Below are positions 33,786 to 41,657 of a stretch of 64,000 nucleotides of DNA, piece by piece. The stretch is from NCBI RefSeq assembly GCF_900091585.1, contig NZ_FMHT01000003.1, positions 4,889,501 through 4,953,500 of the forward strand, in the 5' to 3' direction. The notes under the pieces were generated by a model that had not been told where the DNA came from, ran no database searches, and worked only from the letters and a program-made list of their open reading frames with translations. Position 1 is the first letter of the stretch. Each line of letters opens with the position of its first letter. Source of the DNA: Micromonospora nigra (lineage in GTDB: Bacteria; Actinomycetota; Actinomycetes; Mycobacteriales; Micromonosporaceae). The translations under genes were made by a program, and so were the position numbers.

Positions 33786-33937
33786 CTGTCTCCTCGGTGA
33801 GGGCGGGCGACGCCGCCGGCCCGGGTGGGCACGGCGGCGTCGCGGTCGCGGGTCGTGGTGGGGCGGCGCTCGTCGACGGGCGGCCCGAACCGCTCGCCGA
33901 CGAGCTGCCGCAGCAGCCGGTCTGGGCGTTCGCTCAT
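33782..33937 (-). CDS. 51-residue hypothetical protein
   Basis: Starts MSERPDRLLRQLVGERFGPPV at 33937 (ATGA with the upstream gene). An N-terminal amphipathic helix is followed by an Arg-rich disordered tail. Confidence 0.4.
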   Translation of the reverse strand: MSERPDRLLRQLVGERFGPPVDERRPTTTRDRDAAVPTRAGGVARPHRGDR

Positions 33938-34275
33938 GACGGCCGCTCGGGTGGCCACAGCGGCGCGGCCTGGTCGGCCGCGTCCAGGCGCTCCTCGATG
34001 ACGTCGCGCCACAGCCGGTCCAAGACCTCCACCTCGGCGTCGAACTCCTCGCCGTTGCGGGCCTGGAAGCCGTGGCTGACGGCCTCGGCCCAGGTGAGCG
34101 GGGCGGCCCAGAAGTCGCCGATCACCTGACCGAGGACGCAGCCGCACGAGTCGTCCATGTCCAGCTCGCGGAGGTTGACGAGGTCGTGCCAGCCGGGGTG
34201 GTGCTGGTCGAGCCAGGCGACGCCCCGACCCACGCGGATCGGCAGGTCGCCGGCGAGGTGGGTCGGGGCGGTCAC
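33934..34275 (-). CDS. Hypothetical early protein
   Basis: 113 residues from GTG at 34275. HLAGDLPIRVGRGVAWLDQ, then DDSCGCVLGQVIGDFW and TWAEAVSHGFQARNG are aromatic-rich and compact. The pattern occurs in small actinophage proteins, but I cannot assign a role. Confidence 0.5.
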   Translation of the reverse strand: MTAPTHLAGDLPIRVGRGVAWLDQHHPGWHDLVNLRELDMDDSCGCVLGQVIGDFWAAPLTWAEAVSHGFQARNGEEFDAEVEVLDRLWRDVIEERLDAADQAAPLWPPERPS

Positions 34276-34520
34276 GACGGGAGTTCGGACGGGCCAGGGA
34301 AGGCGACCGCCTCCCAGTCCTCCGTGGCCCAGGACGGCTGGCCGCTGCCGCTCGGGTCGGGGTCGTTGATCGCGGTCGCGGCTGCCAGCGCCAGCGTGGC
34401 GTGCACCTGCGCGGCCAGCAGCACCTCCAGCGATGGCGCGGTGTAGTCCCGCTCACCTGGGGGGATCGCCGCGTCGGTCAGCAGCTTCTCCGCTTCGCGG
34501 TAGTGCTCCGGCCCGGTCAC
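34272..34520 (-). CDS. Small helical hypothetical protein
   Basis: 82 residues. TGPEHYREAEKLLTDAA, then LLAAQVHATLALAAATAI forms a helical pair typical of many short actinophage proteins. GTGA and ATGA overlaps flank it. Unrecognised. Confidence 0.5.
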   Translation of the reverse strand: MTGPEHYREAEKLLTDAAIPPGERDYTAPSLEVLLAAQVHATLALAAATAINDPDPSGSGQPSWATEDWEAVAFPGPSELPS

Positions 34521-34942
34521 AGCGGCTCACCCGACCCGGAGAATGCCGGCTGCCCGGCTGCCTTGCGTTCGGCCCGCCGCGCCATCAGTTCGTCGGCCGA
34601 CTCCTCCGGCACCCCACCGCCGTTGCCGCCCTCTCCGCCGGGTGCGACGTCGAACAGCGTCGGCTCGGGCTCGATCGACTTGCCCGTCCGGTCCTCGTAC
34701 TCCTGCGCCAGGATCTCCCGCACCCGATCCGCCAGCTCACCCTCCACCGGCTCGATGTGCACGATCTCCGCCGTCGGGATCTTCACGCCCTCGCTGATCT
34801 CGTCCGCGACCCGCTTCACCCCGTACCGGACCACCGCGTACCGGTCACCGCGCGGCTGGTCGACCAGCTGCTCCTCGATCCGGTTCAGCCCGTTCCACTC
34901 CCGGTTCGTCCCGGTGAGCTGGGCGCTGATCTTCACTGCCAC
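34517..34942 (-). CDS. Hypothetical early protein
   Basis: 141 residues starting MAVKISAQLTGTNREWNGLN. A compact alpha/beta first half (YAVVRYGVKRVADEISEG, AEIVHIEPVEG) leads to a disordered tail containing EPTLFDVAPG, similar to the tail of the protein at 30565. Such shared tails may recruit one partner. No family recognised. Confidence 0.5.
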   Translation of the reverse strand: MAVKISAQLTGTNREWNGLNRIEEQLVDQPRGDRYAVVRYGVKRVADEISEGVKIPTAEIVHIEPVEGELADRVREILAQEYEDRTGKSIEPEPTLFDVAPGGEGGNGGGVPEESADELMARRAERKAAGQPAFSGSGEPL

Positions 34943-35126
34943 GTCGCTTGTTCTCCTCGATGAGTTGGTCGGCCAGGGCGTCCGCCCTCGCCTTGTGGAT
35001 CAGGGCGGCGTTGTGCCAGCGCACCGCCGCCCGCGTCGCCCGATCCCGGTCCGCCCGGGCCCGGGCCAGATCAGCGCGCAGCCGGCGCACCTCGCCGGCC
35101 GCCAGCCGCGCCAGCCAGCTACGCAT
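34845..35126 (-). CDS. Coiled-coil hypothetical protein overlapping the next gene
   Basis: 93 residues starting MRSWLARLAAGEVRRL; a long charged coiled coil (ARARADRDRATRAAVRWHNAAL) fills most of it. It overlaps the following gene by 98 bases, unusually long for this operon, so its C-terminal 30 residues may not be under selection. Confidence 0.4.
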   Translation of the reverse strand: MRSWLARLAAGEVRRLRADLARARADRDRATRAAVRWHNAALIHKARADALADQLIEENKRRGSEDQRPAHRDEPGVERAEPDRGAAGRPAAR

Positions 35127-35394
35127 CGGCCACCACCCGGCAGTCCGCCGGCCGCAGCGGCGACAGCTCCTGCACCGGCCGCGACGCCAGCCGGTCCCAG
35201 TCCCGGACCAGCCGGGCCGCGAGCCGCCGCCGGCCGCCGCACACCGCGACCATCCGAGACACCCGCCGCCGGCTCCACTTCCTCTCCAGGCGTGGCCGGG
35301 GCCAGCCGATCGCGATCGCAGCGAGGACCAGCCGGTCCGTGCGGTCGATGCGCGACACCTCGTCGTCGGGCAGCCGGTCAGCGGGGGTGATCAC
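35119..35394 (-). CDS. Small DNA-binding-like protein
   Basis: 91 residues from GTG at 35394 (GTGA). ADRLPDDEVSRIDRTDRLVLA, then RLERKWSRRRVSRMVAVCGG is basic and helical and could contact DNA. No clear family. Confidence 0.45.
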   Translation of the reverse strand: MITPADRLPDDEVSRIDRTDRLVLAAIAIGWPRPRLERKWSRRRVSRMVAVCGGRRRLAARLVRDWDRLASRPVQELSPLRPADCRVVADA

Positions 35395-36281
35395 GGCACC
35401 TCCCGACGCACGACCAGCACGGTCACCGGGATCAGCGGATGCTCGTGCCGGAGCCCTGGCACCGTCGTGCGGAACCCGCACGCCTCGCACTGATCGGCGT
35501 CGTAGCGGACCAGCGCCCGATCCGGGTCACCCGGACCCATGTGGTCCAGCAGCCGGCCGACGTGCTCCTCCAGCTCGACGACACGCCCACGCGCCTCGTC
35601 CCGCTCGGCGGTCAGGGTCATCACCTGGTGGGCAAGGTGCTCCCGGCGGCGTTCCTGCCGGATGATGTCGAGCCGGCTGGCCAGCCGGTCCCGCTCGGCG
35701 GTCAGCTGGCGGATCTGCTCTTCGTCGGCGCGGCGCTGCTCCAGCTCGGCGTGGAGCCGGGCGGCCTCGGCCTGGGTGAGCACGATCGTGGGCTCGGGCT
35801 CGGCCGCCGGCTCAGGATCGACGTCGGCGGCCGGGGCGGGCGGGGTGGGGTCGTCGTCGACGGCGAGCTGCGCGTCGGTCGCGGCGACCTGGCGGGCGTG
35901 GGCGGCCTGCGCGGCCGGGCTGGCCACCACGACCGGCGGGGCCGGCTCGGGCTCGCCGACGGGCTCCGGCTCGGCCAGCACCTCGGCGAGCGTCGGGTGC
36001 GTGGCCCGGAGCACCGGCAGGTCGACGTCGCCCGGCTGGGCCGGCTCGACCCCGGCCACCTGCACGCCGGGGTCCGCATCGTCCGGCCGCACGTCGGCCA
36101 CACCCGGCACCGGGCTGGCCGGGTCCGCCTCGACAACGCCGGCCGCCGGCACCACGGCGGGCGCGGCCGGGTCGGCCTGGTACTGACCGCACGCGCAGTC
36201 CAGCTCCCGGCAGCCGCCCCGGCCCCGCTTGTGCGACCACTGGCCGTGCGGACACCACCGGCACAGACCGGCGTCAGGCAT
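35391..36281 (-). CDS. Coiled-coil protein with terminal zinc-like modules
   Basis: 296 residues from ATG at 36281. The N-terminus has LCRWCPHGQW and CRELDCACG, a zinc-ribbon-like module. A Pro/Ala/Val/Asp-rich middle leads to a coiled coil (residues about 180-250, LTAERDRLASRLDIIRQERR), and the C-terminus has DQCEACGFRTTVPG. The layout suggests an adaptor or scaffold. Unrecognised. Confidence 0.5.
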   Translation of the reverse strand: MPDAGLCRWCPHGQWSHKRGRGGCRELDCACGQYQADPAAPAVVPAAGVVEADPASPVPGVADVRPDDADPGVQVAGVEPAQPGDVDLPVLRATHPTLAEVLAEPEPVGEPEPAPPVVVASPAAQAAHARQVAATDAQLAVDDDPTPPAPAADVDPEPAAEPEPTIVLTQAEAARLHAELEQRRADEEQIRQLTAERDRLASRLDIIRQERRREHLAHQVMTLTAERDEARGRVVELEEHVGRLLDHMGPGDPDRALVRYDADQCEACGFRTTVPGLRHEHPLIPVTVLVVRREVP

Positions 36282-36601
36282 CACCTCCGCCACCTCCGCG
36301 ACGGCGCCGGCGCGGCCGGCGGGGCCGGCTCCTCGAGGGCCGCGCACGCGGCGTCCGTCAGGTGCAGCGGCAGGCCGTAGCCCAGGACGGCCAGCTCAGC
36401 GATCGCGAGGTTCAGCAGGACCTCGACGCGCTGCCACGGCATGTCCTCCAGTGCCAGGGCCACCGTCCCGCCGGCGCACGTGCCGGCGTGCTCGCAAGCC
36501 ATCGCGTCGGTGTGGTGGCGGGCCGACTCGACCAGCTGCCGCAGCTCGGCCCGGTCCTGGTCGGTGGCGGCCGCGATGTGCGGCGGGATCGGCCCGGTCA
36601 T
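36281..36601 (-). CDS. Small hypothetical protein
   Basis: 106 residues starting MTGPIPPHIAAATDQDRAEL, a helical protein with a DAMACEHAGTC Cys/His segment and Pro-rich basic tail. TGATG and ATGA coupling to its neighbours. Confidence 0.45.
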   Translation of the reverse strand: MTGPIPPHIAAATDQDRAELRQLVESARHHTDAMACEHAGTCAGGTVALALEDMPWQRVEVLLNLAIAELAVLGYGLPLHLTDAACAALEEPAPPAAPAPSRRWRR

Positions 36602-37188
36602 ACCGGCACCACCGGCCCGGCTTCGGTGGCCAGATCCGGCCAGCGGACGTTGCCGATCGCCCGCCGGTGGTGCGGGCTGTGCAGCGGCACCAGCTGCTGC
36701 CCGTACGCGGCCAGCGCCATCGTCAGCAACGCCACCGCGTCGGCCTGGTCGTGGCCGTCGACGTGCAGCAGCCGCCCGTACGTGGCGGTGACCGCCTCCA
36801 ACACCTGCGTCTTGTTGGCGTTGCCCTTGCCGGTGGCCCAGGTCTTCACCTCGGGTGGGTGCACGTCGACGTAGGTGATGCCCTGGTGGTGCAGCCAGTG
36901 CTTGATCACGCCGTGCAGCTCGGCCAAGCGCAGCGTGGTGGCGCCCTTGCCGTCGAACAGGGGCAGCCACTCGATGACCACCAGGTGAGGTCGGCACTTC
37001 ACGGCGGCGGCGACGTCGGCCAGGACGGCGTTGACCCGCTGGTGATCCATGTCCGTCGCGCCGTGCGCGGTGCGGGCGGTGTGGACGGTGCGGGCCAGCA
37101 GACCGGCCCGGCCGTGGTGATCGTGGGTCGCGGCCACGCCGGTAGCGGCCAAGGACAAATCCAGGGCGACGATCCGCAGCTCGGTCAC
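36598..37188 (-). CDS. RuvC-like Holliday junction resolvase
   Basis: 196 residues. RuvC-fold metal residues are visible: RIVALDLSLAATGVA (first Asp), LVVIEWLPLFDG (Glu) and DGHDQADAVALLTMAL (DQADA, the last pair of Asp). The insert VHPPEVKTWATGKGNANKTQV is the usual KxxxxGxGxAxK DNA-contact segment. It would resolve branched recombination or replication intermediates before packaging. It sits two genes from the ERF protein, in one recombination cassette. Confidence 0.8.
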   Translation of the reverse strand: MTELRIVALDLSLAATGVAATHDHHGRAGLLARTVHTARTAHGATDMDHQRVNAVLADVAAAVKCRPHLVVIEWLPLFDGKGATTLRLAELHGVIKHWLHHQGITYVDVHPPEVKTWATGKGNANKTQVLEAVTATYGRLLHVDGHDQADAVALLTMALAAYGQQLVPLHSPHHRRAIGNVRWPDLATEAGPVVPV

Positions 37189-37637
37189 GACGGCTCACCG
37201 CCCGGCACCGCCACGGTGATCGTGGGCCGCGGCGCAGACCGCACCAGGGCAGCCGTCTCCCGCACCGCATCGGCGAACTCGTCCCCGCCCGCCGAACAGG
37301 CGAGAGCGGCACAGACCCGGGCGTGCACGGCCTTCACCACGTGCTCACGGTCGGCGTCCAGCTCGACGATCTCGACCGCCGGATGCCAGCCCGTGATCAC
37401 CACCGGACCCGCGTACGGCATGTGCCCCGCCCCGAGCGCCATCAGCAGCACCGAGCCGACGACGTTGTAGTCCAGGGCCTTGATGTGGCCGTCGTCGTCG
37501 ACCCAGCCCATCAGCCCGGACGGCAGGTGGACCATCGCCCACCAGTTGCCGACGGCCTCACGGATCAGGTCGGAGGTGGGGGTGGCCGGGTGGTGGGTGA
37601 GGGTGCCGTCGACGTCGACGACCACGTAGCCGCTCAC
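37185..37637 (-). CDS. HAD-like protein (tentative)
   Basis: 150 residues. The N-terminus GYVVVDVDGTLTHHPATP has the DxDGT motif I of haloacid-dehalogenase phosphatases; WVDDDGHIKALDYN follows. I do not see convincing motifs III and IV, so the fold may be partial or divergent. Placed between ERF and RuvC genes, a nucleotide or DNA-end phosphatase would fit. Confidence 0.45.
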   Translation of the reverse strand: MSGYVVVDVDGTLTHHPATPTSDLIREAVGNWWAMVHLPSGLMGWVDDDGHIKALDYNVVGSVLLMALGAGHMPYAGPVVITGWHPAVEIVELDADREHVVKAVHARVCAALACSAGGDEFADAVRETAALVRSAPRPTITVAVPGGEPS

Positions 37638-38380
37638 CGGTCCTCACCGCCCGCCGGGGGCTCCTGCTGGGCGATGAACCGCTCCAGGGCGTCGATTACC
37701 CGCGCCGCCTGCGACTTCGACAGCTGCGCCGTCGACTCCACCGGGCTGCCGACCACCTCGGCGATGTAGAGCAGCCCCTCGTCGCGGGTCGTGATGCCCG
37801 CCTCCCGCAGGCAGGCGTGCAGTTTCCGCGACTGCGCCTCCGAGATGCCGCCGGCCGCCGGCGCCTGCTCGCCGGGAAGCGCCGGGCCCGGCCGCGACGA
37901 ACGCTGAGCGCGCTGCGCGGCCGGCCGGCCCTCGCCCGGTCCGGCCTGCTGGCGCGGCTGCTGGGCGCGCTGGGCGTACCGGCGCCCGGACGCGGCCTGC
38001 CCGTCGTCGTCCTCGTCCTCGGCAGCCACGCCGGTCAACGCCAGCAGCACGTACCGGCGGGCGTAGCTGATCGCCGAGCCCATCTGCTGCGGGTTCTCCG
38101 ACAGCTTCAGCGGGTACCGGCCGCCCATCTTCTCGCCGGACGGCACGTGCAGCAGCTCGTACTGGAGCACGAACCTGTTGTCGTCGAGCAGGGTCGGCGC
38201 GGTGGTGTAGATGATGCCCAGCTCGTTGAGGCGGGCCAGCACCTGCTTGTTGACCTGCACCAGGTCGGCGTACTTCGTGCGCTGGTTGCCGACCTGCCCG
38301 TCACGGTTCTTCGTCAGCACCGGCGGGTCGACCTGGAACGCCGCCAGCGCCTCGGACAGGCTCTCGTGCTGCTCGCCCAT
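37634..38380 (-). CDS. ERF-family single-strand annealing protein
   Basis: 248 residues from ATG at 38380 (TGATG). HESLSEALAAFQVDPPVLTKNRDG and KYADLVQVNKQVLARLNELG, then MGSAISYARRYVLLALTGVAAEDEDD are the ERF superfamily core, with the invariant SYARRY and DDDG tail. It promotes annealing-based recombination of linear phage DNA. The C-terminus carries a helical module after a Gln/Ala-rich linker. The partner nuclease is directly upstream. Confidence 0.85.
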   Translation of the reverse strand: MGEQHESLSEALAAFQVDPPVLTKNRDGQVGNQRTKYADLVQVNKQVLARLNELGIIYTTAPTLLDDNRFVLQYELLHVPSGEKMGGRYPLKLSENPQQMGSAISYARRYVLLALTGVAAEDEDDDGQAASGRRYAQRAQQPRQQAGPGEGRPAAQRAQRSSRPGPALPGEQAPAAGGISEAQSRKLHACLREAGITTRDEGLLYIAEVVGSPVESTAQLSKSQAARVIDALERFIAQQEPPAGGEDR

Positions 38381-39267
38381 CAGTACAACGCCATCTCGGT
38401 CGCGTCGGCCTCGGCCGCCGGGTCGACGTCGACGCGCAGCAGCTCGAAGCGGCCGGTGGTCGGCGGGATCACCGGCTCGCCCACCAGCTCCCTGGACGTG
38501 TCGACGAACCGGGCCACCTGCTGGATGTAGAGGAAGTCGCGGTACTGGTCCGGGCCGGCCAGCACCGGCCGCAGCTCGTAGCCGTTCGGGGTGACGTGCA
38601 CGGCACCCGTCCACGCCACCTCCGGCATCTCGATGACTTCCTCGTCGCCGGACTCCGGGTCCTTCGCGATCAGGAACTCGGAGTACCGGTACGGGGCCAG
38701 CTGCACGGCGGTGTCGCCGAAGATGCCCGTGCGGGTGGTCTTGATGTCGATCAGCGACCGGACGAACCCGTCGGCGGTGCGCTCCAGGTCGTCGTACTCA
38801 GGCATGTCGGGGAACCGCAGGTCGGCGATGAGGTCGAGGGTGCCGACGTGGCGGTGCGTCTCGGAGTAGACGACGGCCTCGACGTGCACGGGGTCGACCT
38901 GGAACTCGTCGAGGAACTGCACGTACGAGCGGACGTAGCCTTCCAGCAGCGGGGGGATGGTGACCTGCTCACCGAGGACCAGGCGCTCGCCGAGCTTGTG
39001 GACCTGCCGGCCGCGGTTGGCGGCCTCGTCGCGGTTGGCGTACCGGCCGGACTTGAGGGCCTTGAGGCGGGCGGCCGGGCCCATGGCTGCGAGGGTGTCC
39101 CAGTTGTCGACGGCGTACTCGGCGGTGGCTTCGCCGGCCCAGTTGATGAGGGCGGGCTTGGGCAGGCCGTTGCCGGTGGTGGTGGTGACGCCCTGGACGC
39201 GGGCGTCGTTGGCGTCGGCGTCGACGTACCAGTGGTTGCGGCCGTTGCTCTTCTTGACGATCTTCAT
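38380..39267 (-). CDS. RecB/Cas4-like PD-(D/E)XK exonuclease
   Basis: 295 residues. Nuclease motifs are in order: ANRGRQVHKLGERLV (His), VHVEAVVYSE (Glu), HVGTLDLIADL (Asp) and LIDIKTTRTG (Asp-x-Lys). This is the RecB/Cas4/lambda-exo-like active site. Paired with ERF it would resect ends for annealing. TGATG coupling to the ERF gene fixes them as one unit. Confidence 0.8.
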   Translation of the reverse strand: MKIVKKSNGRNHWYVDADANDARVQGVTTTTGNGLPKPALINWAGEATAEYAVDNWDTLAAMGPAARLKALKSGRYANRDEAANRGRQVHKLGERLVLGEQVTIPPLLEGYVRSYVQFLDEFQVDPVHVEAVVYSETHRHVGTLDLIADLRFPDMPEYDDLERTADGFVRSLIDIKTTRTGIFGDTAVQLAPYRYSEFLIAKDPESGDEEVIEMPEVAWTGAVHVTPNGYELRPVLAGPDQYRDFLYIQQVARFVDTSRELVGEPVIPPTTGRFELLRVDVDPAAEADATEMALY

Positions 39268-39380
39268 GGTCGGTGCTCGTTTCTTCTGGGAGCCGGCCGT
39301 GCCGGGTGTTGGGCAGGCAGCGGCCGCACGGCGGTCGGGGTGACCCGCCGTGCGGCTGCCGGGGTGGTGCTGCTGGTCAT
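39264..39380 (-). CDS. 38-residue basic peptide
   Basis: Starts MTSSTTPAAARRVTPTAVRP, ending in PRRNEHRP. ATGA overlaps at both ends; otherwise disordered and basic. Kept because spacing and coupling match the operon. Confidence 0.35.
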   Translation of the reverse strand: MTSSTTPAAARRVTPTAVRPLPAQHPARPAPRRNEHRP

Positions 39381-39649
39381 CGGCTGGCCGTCTCGATCTC
39401 GCTGACGTGCACGAGGTGGCCGCGCCCGGCGACCTTGCCGTACAGGACCTCGTTGTCGAGGGGCAGGCCGGCGAGCGCCGACCGCATCGCGTACGTGAGG
39501 GCGGCCGGGTTGCCGGTGGCGTCCATCCACGACCCGCCGGTGACGTTCTGCCACCAGTCCTCGACGCGGTACTCCTTGCCGGCCAGCCGGGCGTCGGATG
39601 CGGTGAGGCGGACGGTCTGCCCGGCGAGCGGGTGGCGGTCCCGGATCAC
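39377..39649 (-). CDS. Small hypothetical protein
   Basis: 90 residues from GTG at 39649 (GTGA). Compact alpha/beta sequence (EYRVEDWWQNVTGGSWMDA and NEVLYGKVAGRGHLVHVSE). Small proteins of this type recur in actinophage genomes. Function unknown. Confidence 0.5.
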   Translation of the reverse strand: MIRDRHPLAGQTVRLTASDARLAGKEYRVEDWWQNVTGGSWMDATGNPAALTYAMRSALAGLPLDNEVLYGKVAGRGHLVHVSEIETASR

Positions 39650-40017
39650 CGGACACCCGCCATCCGGGCACGGGCCTGCTCGCCCAGCTCCCGCAGCCAC
39701 CGCGCCGCGATGTCCTCCGCGCAGCCCCCGTACCGCGCGAGGGACTGCGCCACCACCGTGTCCGCGTACGCCGGCAGGTGCACCTGCGTGCCGGGCGGAG
39801 CCGGCGGCAGGATGTCCGCCGTGTACGTCGTTGTGGACCGCATCCGCAGCCGCAGCGCCGGACCGCCCGGCTCGGGCTGAACGGTGTCGGCCATGTAGTC
39901 GGACAGGTCGTGCTGGTCGGCGTCGGCCGGGGGACGGACCAGCAGCAGCAGGCCGACACCGAGGGCGATCGGGGACACGAGGGCGGCACCCTCGATCAGG
40001 TCACGGGTGATGCTCAT
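39646..40017 (-). CDS. Membrane-anchored hypothetical protein
   Basis: 123 residues; residues about 10-28 (GAALVSPIALGVGLLLLV) form one N-terminal membrane helix, followed by a soluble acidic domain and a C-terminal helix. Overlaps the upstream small membrane protein by 17 bases. Unrecognised. Confidence 0.5.
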   Translation of the reverse strand: MSITRDLIEGAALVSPIALGVGLLLLVRPPADADQHDLSDYMADTVQPEPGGPALRLRMRSTTTYTADILPPAPPGTQVHLPAYADTVVAQSLARYGGCAEDIAARWLRELGEQARARMAGVR

Positions 40018-40144
40018 CAGGGGCTCCAGGGGCGGCGGGGCCGGGGGCCGACGACGTGCGCCGGCCCCACAGCAGTCCGAAGGTGAGGGTGCTGCCGGCG
40101 AGCAGCACCGCCAGGTAGAAGAGGGCGACCTCGCCGGCCGTCAT
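40001..40144 (-). CDS. 47-residue single-helix membrane peptide
   Basis: Starts MTAGEVALFYLAVLLAGSTL with one membrane helix followed by GRR and a Pro/Ala tail. ATGA overlap with the TOPRIM gene (40141-40144) supports the start. Together with the next gene it makes a pair of early membrane proteins. Confidence 0.5.
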   Translation of the reverse strand: MTAGEVALFYLAVLLAGSTLTFGLLWGRRTSSAPGPAAPGAPDEHHP

Positions 40145-41106
40145 GCGGCACCACCCAGGAACGCGGCCACGTCCTGCCACCGCGACGACGCCTCGGTCAG
40201 CAGCTCACGATGCCGACGCTCTGCGGCCACTTGCACGGCGTACCGCTCGTCGTCCCGGATGCCTTCGACGTGCTGCCGGATCAAGCCGGCGAGGGTGGTG
40301 GGGTCCAGTGCGTCCAGCTCCCAGGACTGGCTACCGAACTTCGCCTTGTAGCCCCCGGAGCGGGAGTCGGTTTCCTTGGCCGGGTTGGGCGGCGGGTTGT
40401 ACTGGCGCACCTGGTCGAAGTTGAGCGCGATCCGGCGGACCTCCAGGTTCGGCAGCCCGTCCGGTTCGGTGAGCGCGTCCTCGTCGTGCAAGGCCCACTC
40501 GCCGTGGTCCTCGCCGATGAACAGCTCCAGGCGGTCCCGGATGTCCCGGGTCATGTCGATGCCGGATGGGTCGTGGTCGCCGAGGTGCAGGACGGTGATG
40601 GCCTGGCCTCCGTCGAGGTATCTGCCGAGCCGGCGGCCCGCCCGCCACAGCTCGGACTGGCTCACGTATCCCCGACACGAGAAGTACGCGACGTCGAGCT
40701 GGGCGGCGATCTGGCCGACGATCCCGGCCAGTGCTTCCTTCTCCACCCAGACCTCGACGCGTCGAGGCTGGTCGGCCCACTTGTCGATCCCGAAGCTGTG
40801 CGCGGCGGACCGCATGATGTCGGCCGGGGTCTCCCAGTGGCTGTTCGCGGCGACGCTGCGGGTGCGGTCGACGATGTAGGACCAGTCGAGCAGGCCGGCC
40901 ATGCGGGCCTTGTTGATGATGGAGCCGATGCGCTTGTAGGACTGGACGGTGTTGGGGATCCAGTCGCGGGCGACGAACTGGTAGTAGAGCTGCCGGAGCG
41001 TCAGGTCGAAGCCCTGGGTGGCGTACTCGGAGCAGATGGCCTCGGCACGCCGGATGTCGACGCGGGCGTCAGGGCCCGGCGTCCACGCCTCGTAGTGAAT
41101 CTTCAT
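40141..41106 (-). CDS. TOPRIM-domain protein (Spo11/TopoVI-A-like)
   Basis: 321 residues. The TOPRIM acidic motif is clear in ITVLHLGDHDPSGIDMTRDI (DxD), preceded by VEVWVEKEALAGIVGQIAA (conserved Glu). The N-terminal part (LTLRQLYYQFVARDWIPNTV and YIVDRTRSVAANS) looks like a winged helix with a conserved Tyr, the arrangement of topoisomerase VI A / Spo11 relatives. It could nick or cleave DNA, or be a divergent nuclease of the TOPRIM type. The family call is by motif only. Confidence 0.6.
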   Translation of the reverse strand: MKIHYEAWTPGPDARVDIRRAEAICSEYATQGFDLTLRQLYYQFVARDWIPNTVQSYKRIGSIINKARMAGLLDWSYIVDRTRSVAANSHWETPADIMRSAAHSFGIDKWADQPRRVEVWVEKEALAGIVGQIAAQLDVAYFSCRGYVSQSELWRAGRRLGRYLDGGQAITVLHLGDHDPSGIDMTRDIRDRLELFIGEDHGEWALHDEDALTEPDGLPNLEVRRIALNFDQVRQYNPPPNPAKETDSRSGGYKAKFGSQSWELDALDPTTLAGLIRQHVEGIRDDERYAVQVAAERRHRELLTEASSRWQDVAAFLGGAA

Positions 41107-41651
41107 GCGGCTGCACCGCCCCGGGTGGGCGCGGCGGGCACCCCCGCGCCCGCCGCGCCCGGCTTGGACCCCGACCGGTCCGAGAACTGATGAGGGGTGC
41201 CCGGATGGGCCGGCCCGGTCGGGGAACTCTGGGGCCGCCTCGGCGGGCGGCCGGTGATGGACAGACCGTCGACGCCGTCCGGCAGCGGCGGCGGCACCAG
41301 GTCGTCGTCCTCGTCGTCGGTACGGGAGTAGCCCAGGCCCATCGGGTCGGCGTCGACCACACCCAGCAACTCCCGCAACGCACGCTCCGCCTGGATCGCA
41401 CCGGCGAGCCGGCGCACCTCCTGCTGCCAGAAGTTCCAGCCCGCGTACGCGCCGGCCAGCCGCTGGTTTACGCCCTTGACTCGGTCGGTGGCCAGGTCGT
41501 CCCAGTCGGACCGCTCGGCGAGGTCGTTCAGCTCGTCGTTGATCCGGTTCCACTTCGCGGACGCGAGGTTGGCCTGGTGGGTGGCGTTGCGGATCCTGCG
41601 CCACAGCTCGTCGAGGTAGGTCCGCTCATCGGGGGTCAGCGGGAAACGCAT
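41103..41651 (-). CDS. Hypothetical early protein
   Basis: 182 residues starting MRFPLTPDERTYLDELWRRI. The N-terminal 100 residues are helical (NATHQANLASAKWNRINDEL), then a Pro/Ser-rich disordered tail. It is coupled to the TOPRIM gene by ATGA, so they may work together. No family recognised. Confidence 0.5.
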   Translation of the reverse strand: MRFPLTPDERTYLDELWRRIRNATHQANLASAKWNRINDELNDLAERSDWDDLATDRVKGVNQRLAGAYAGWNFWQQEVRRLAGAIQAERALRELLGVVDADPMGLGYSRTDDEDDDLVPPPLPDGVDGLSITGRPPRRPQSSPTGPAHPGTPHQFSDRSGSKPGAAGAGVPAAPTRGGAAA

Positions 41652-41657
41652 GGCCGG

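Noticed and set aside
35539..36186. Ser/Arg-rich + strand frame opposite the coiled-coil protein
   Set aside because: Shadow of the minus-strand gene, which is better supported by coupling and zinc motifs.
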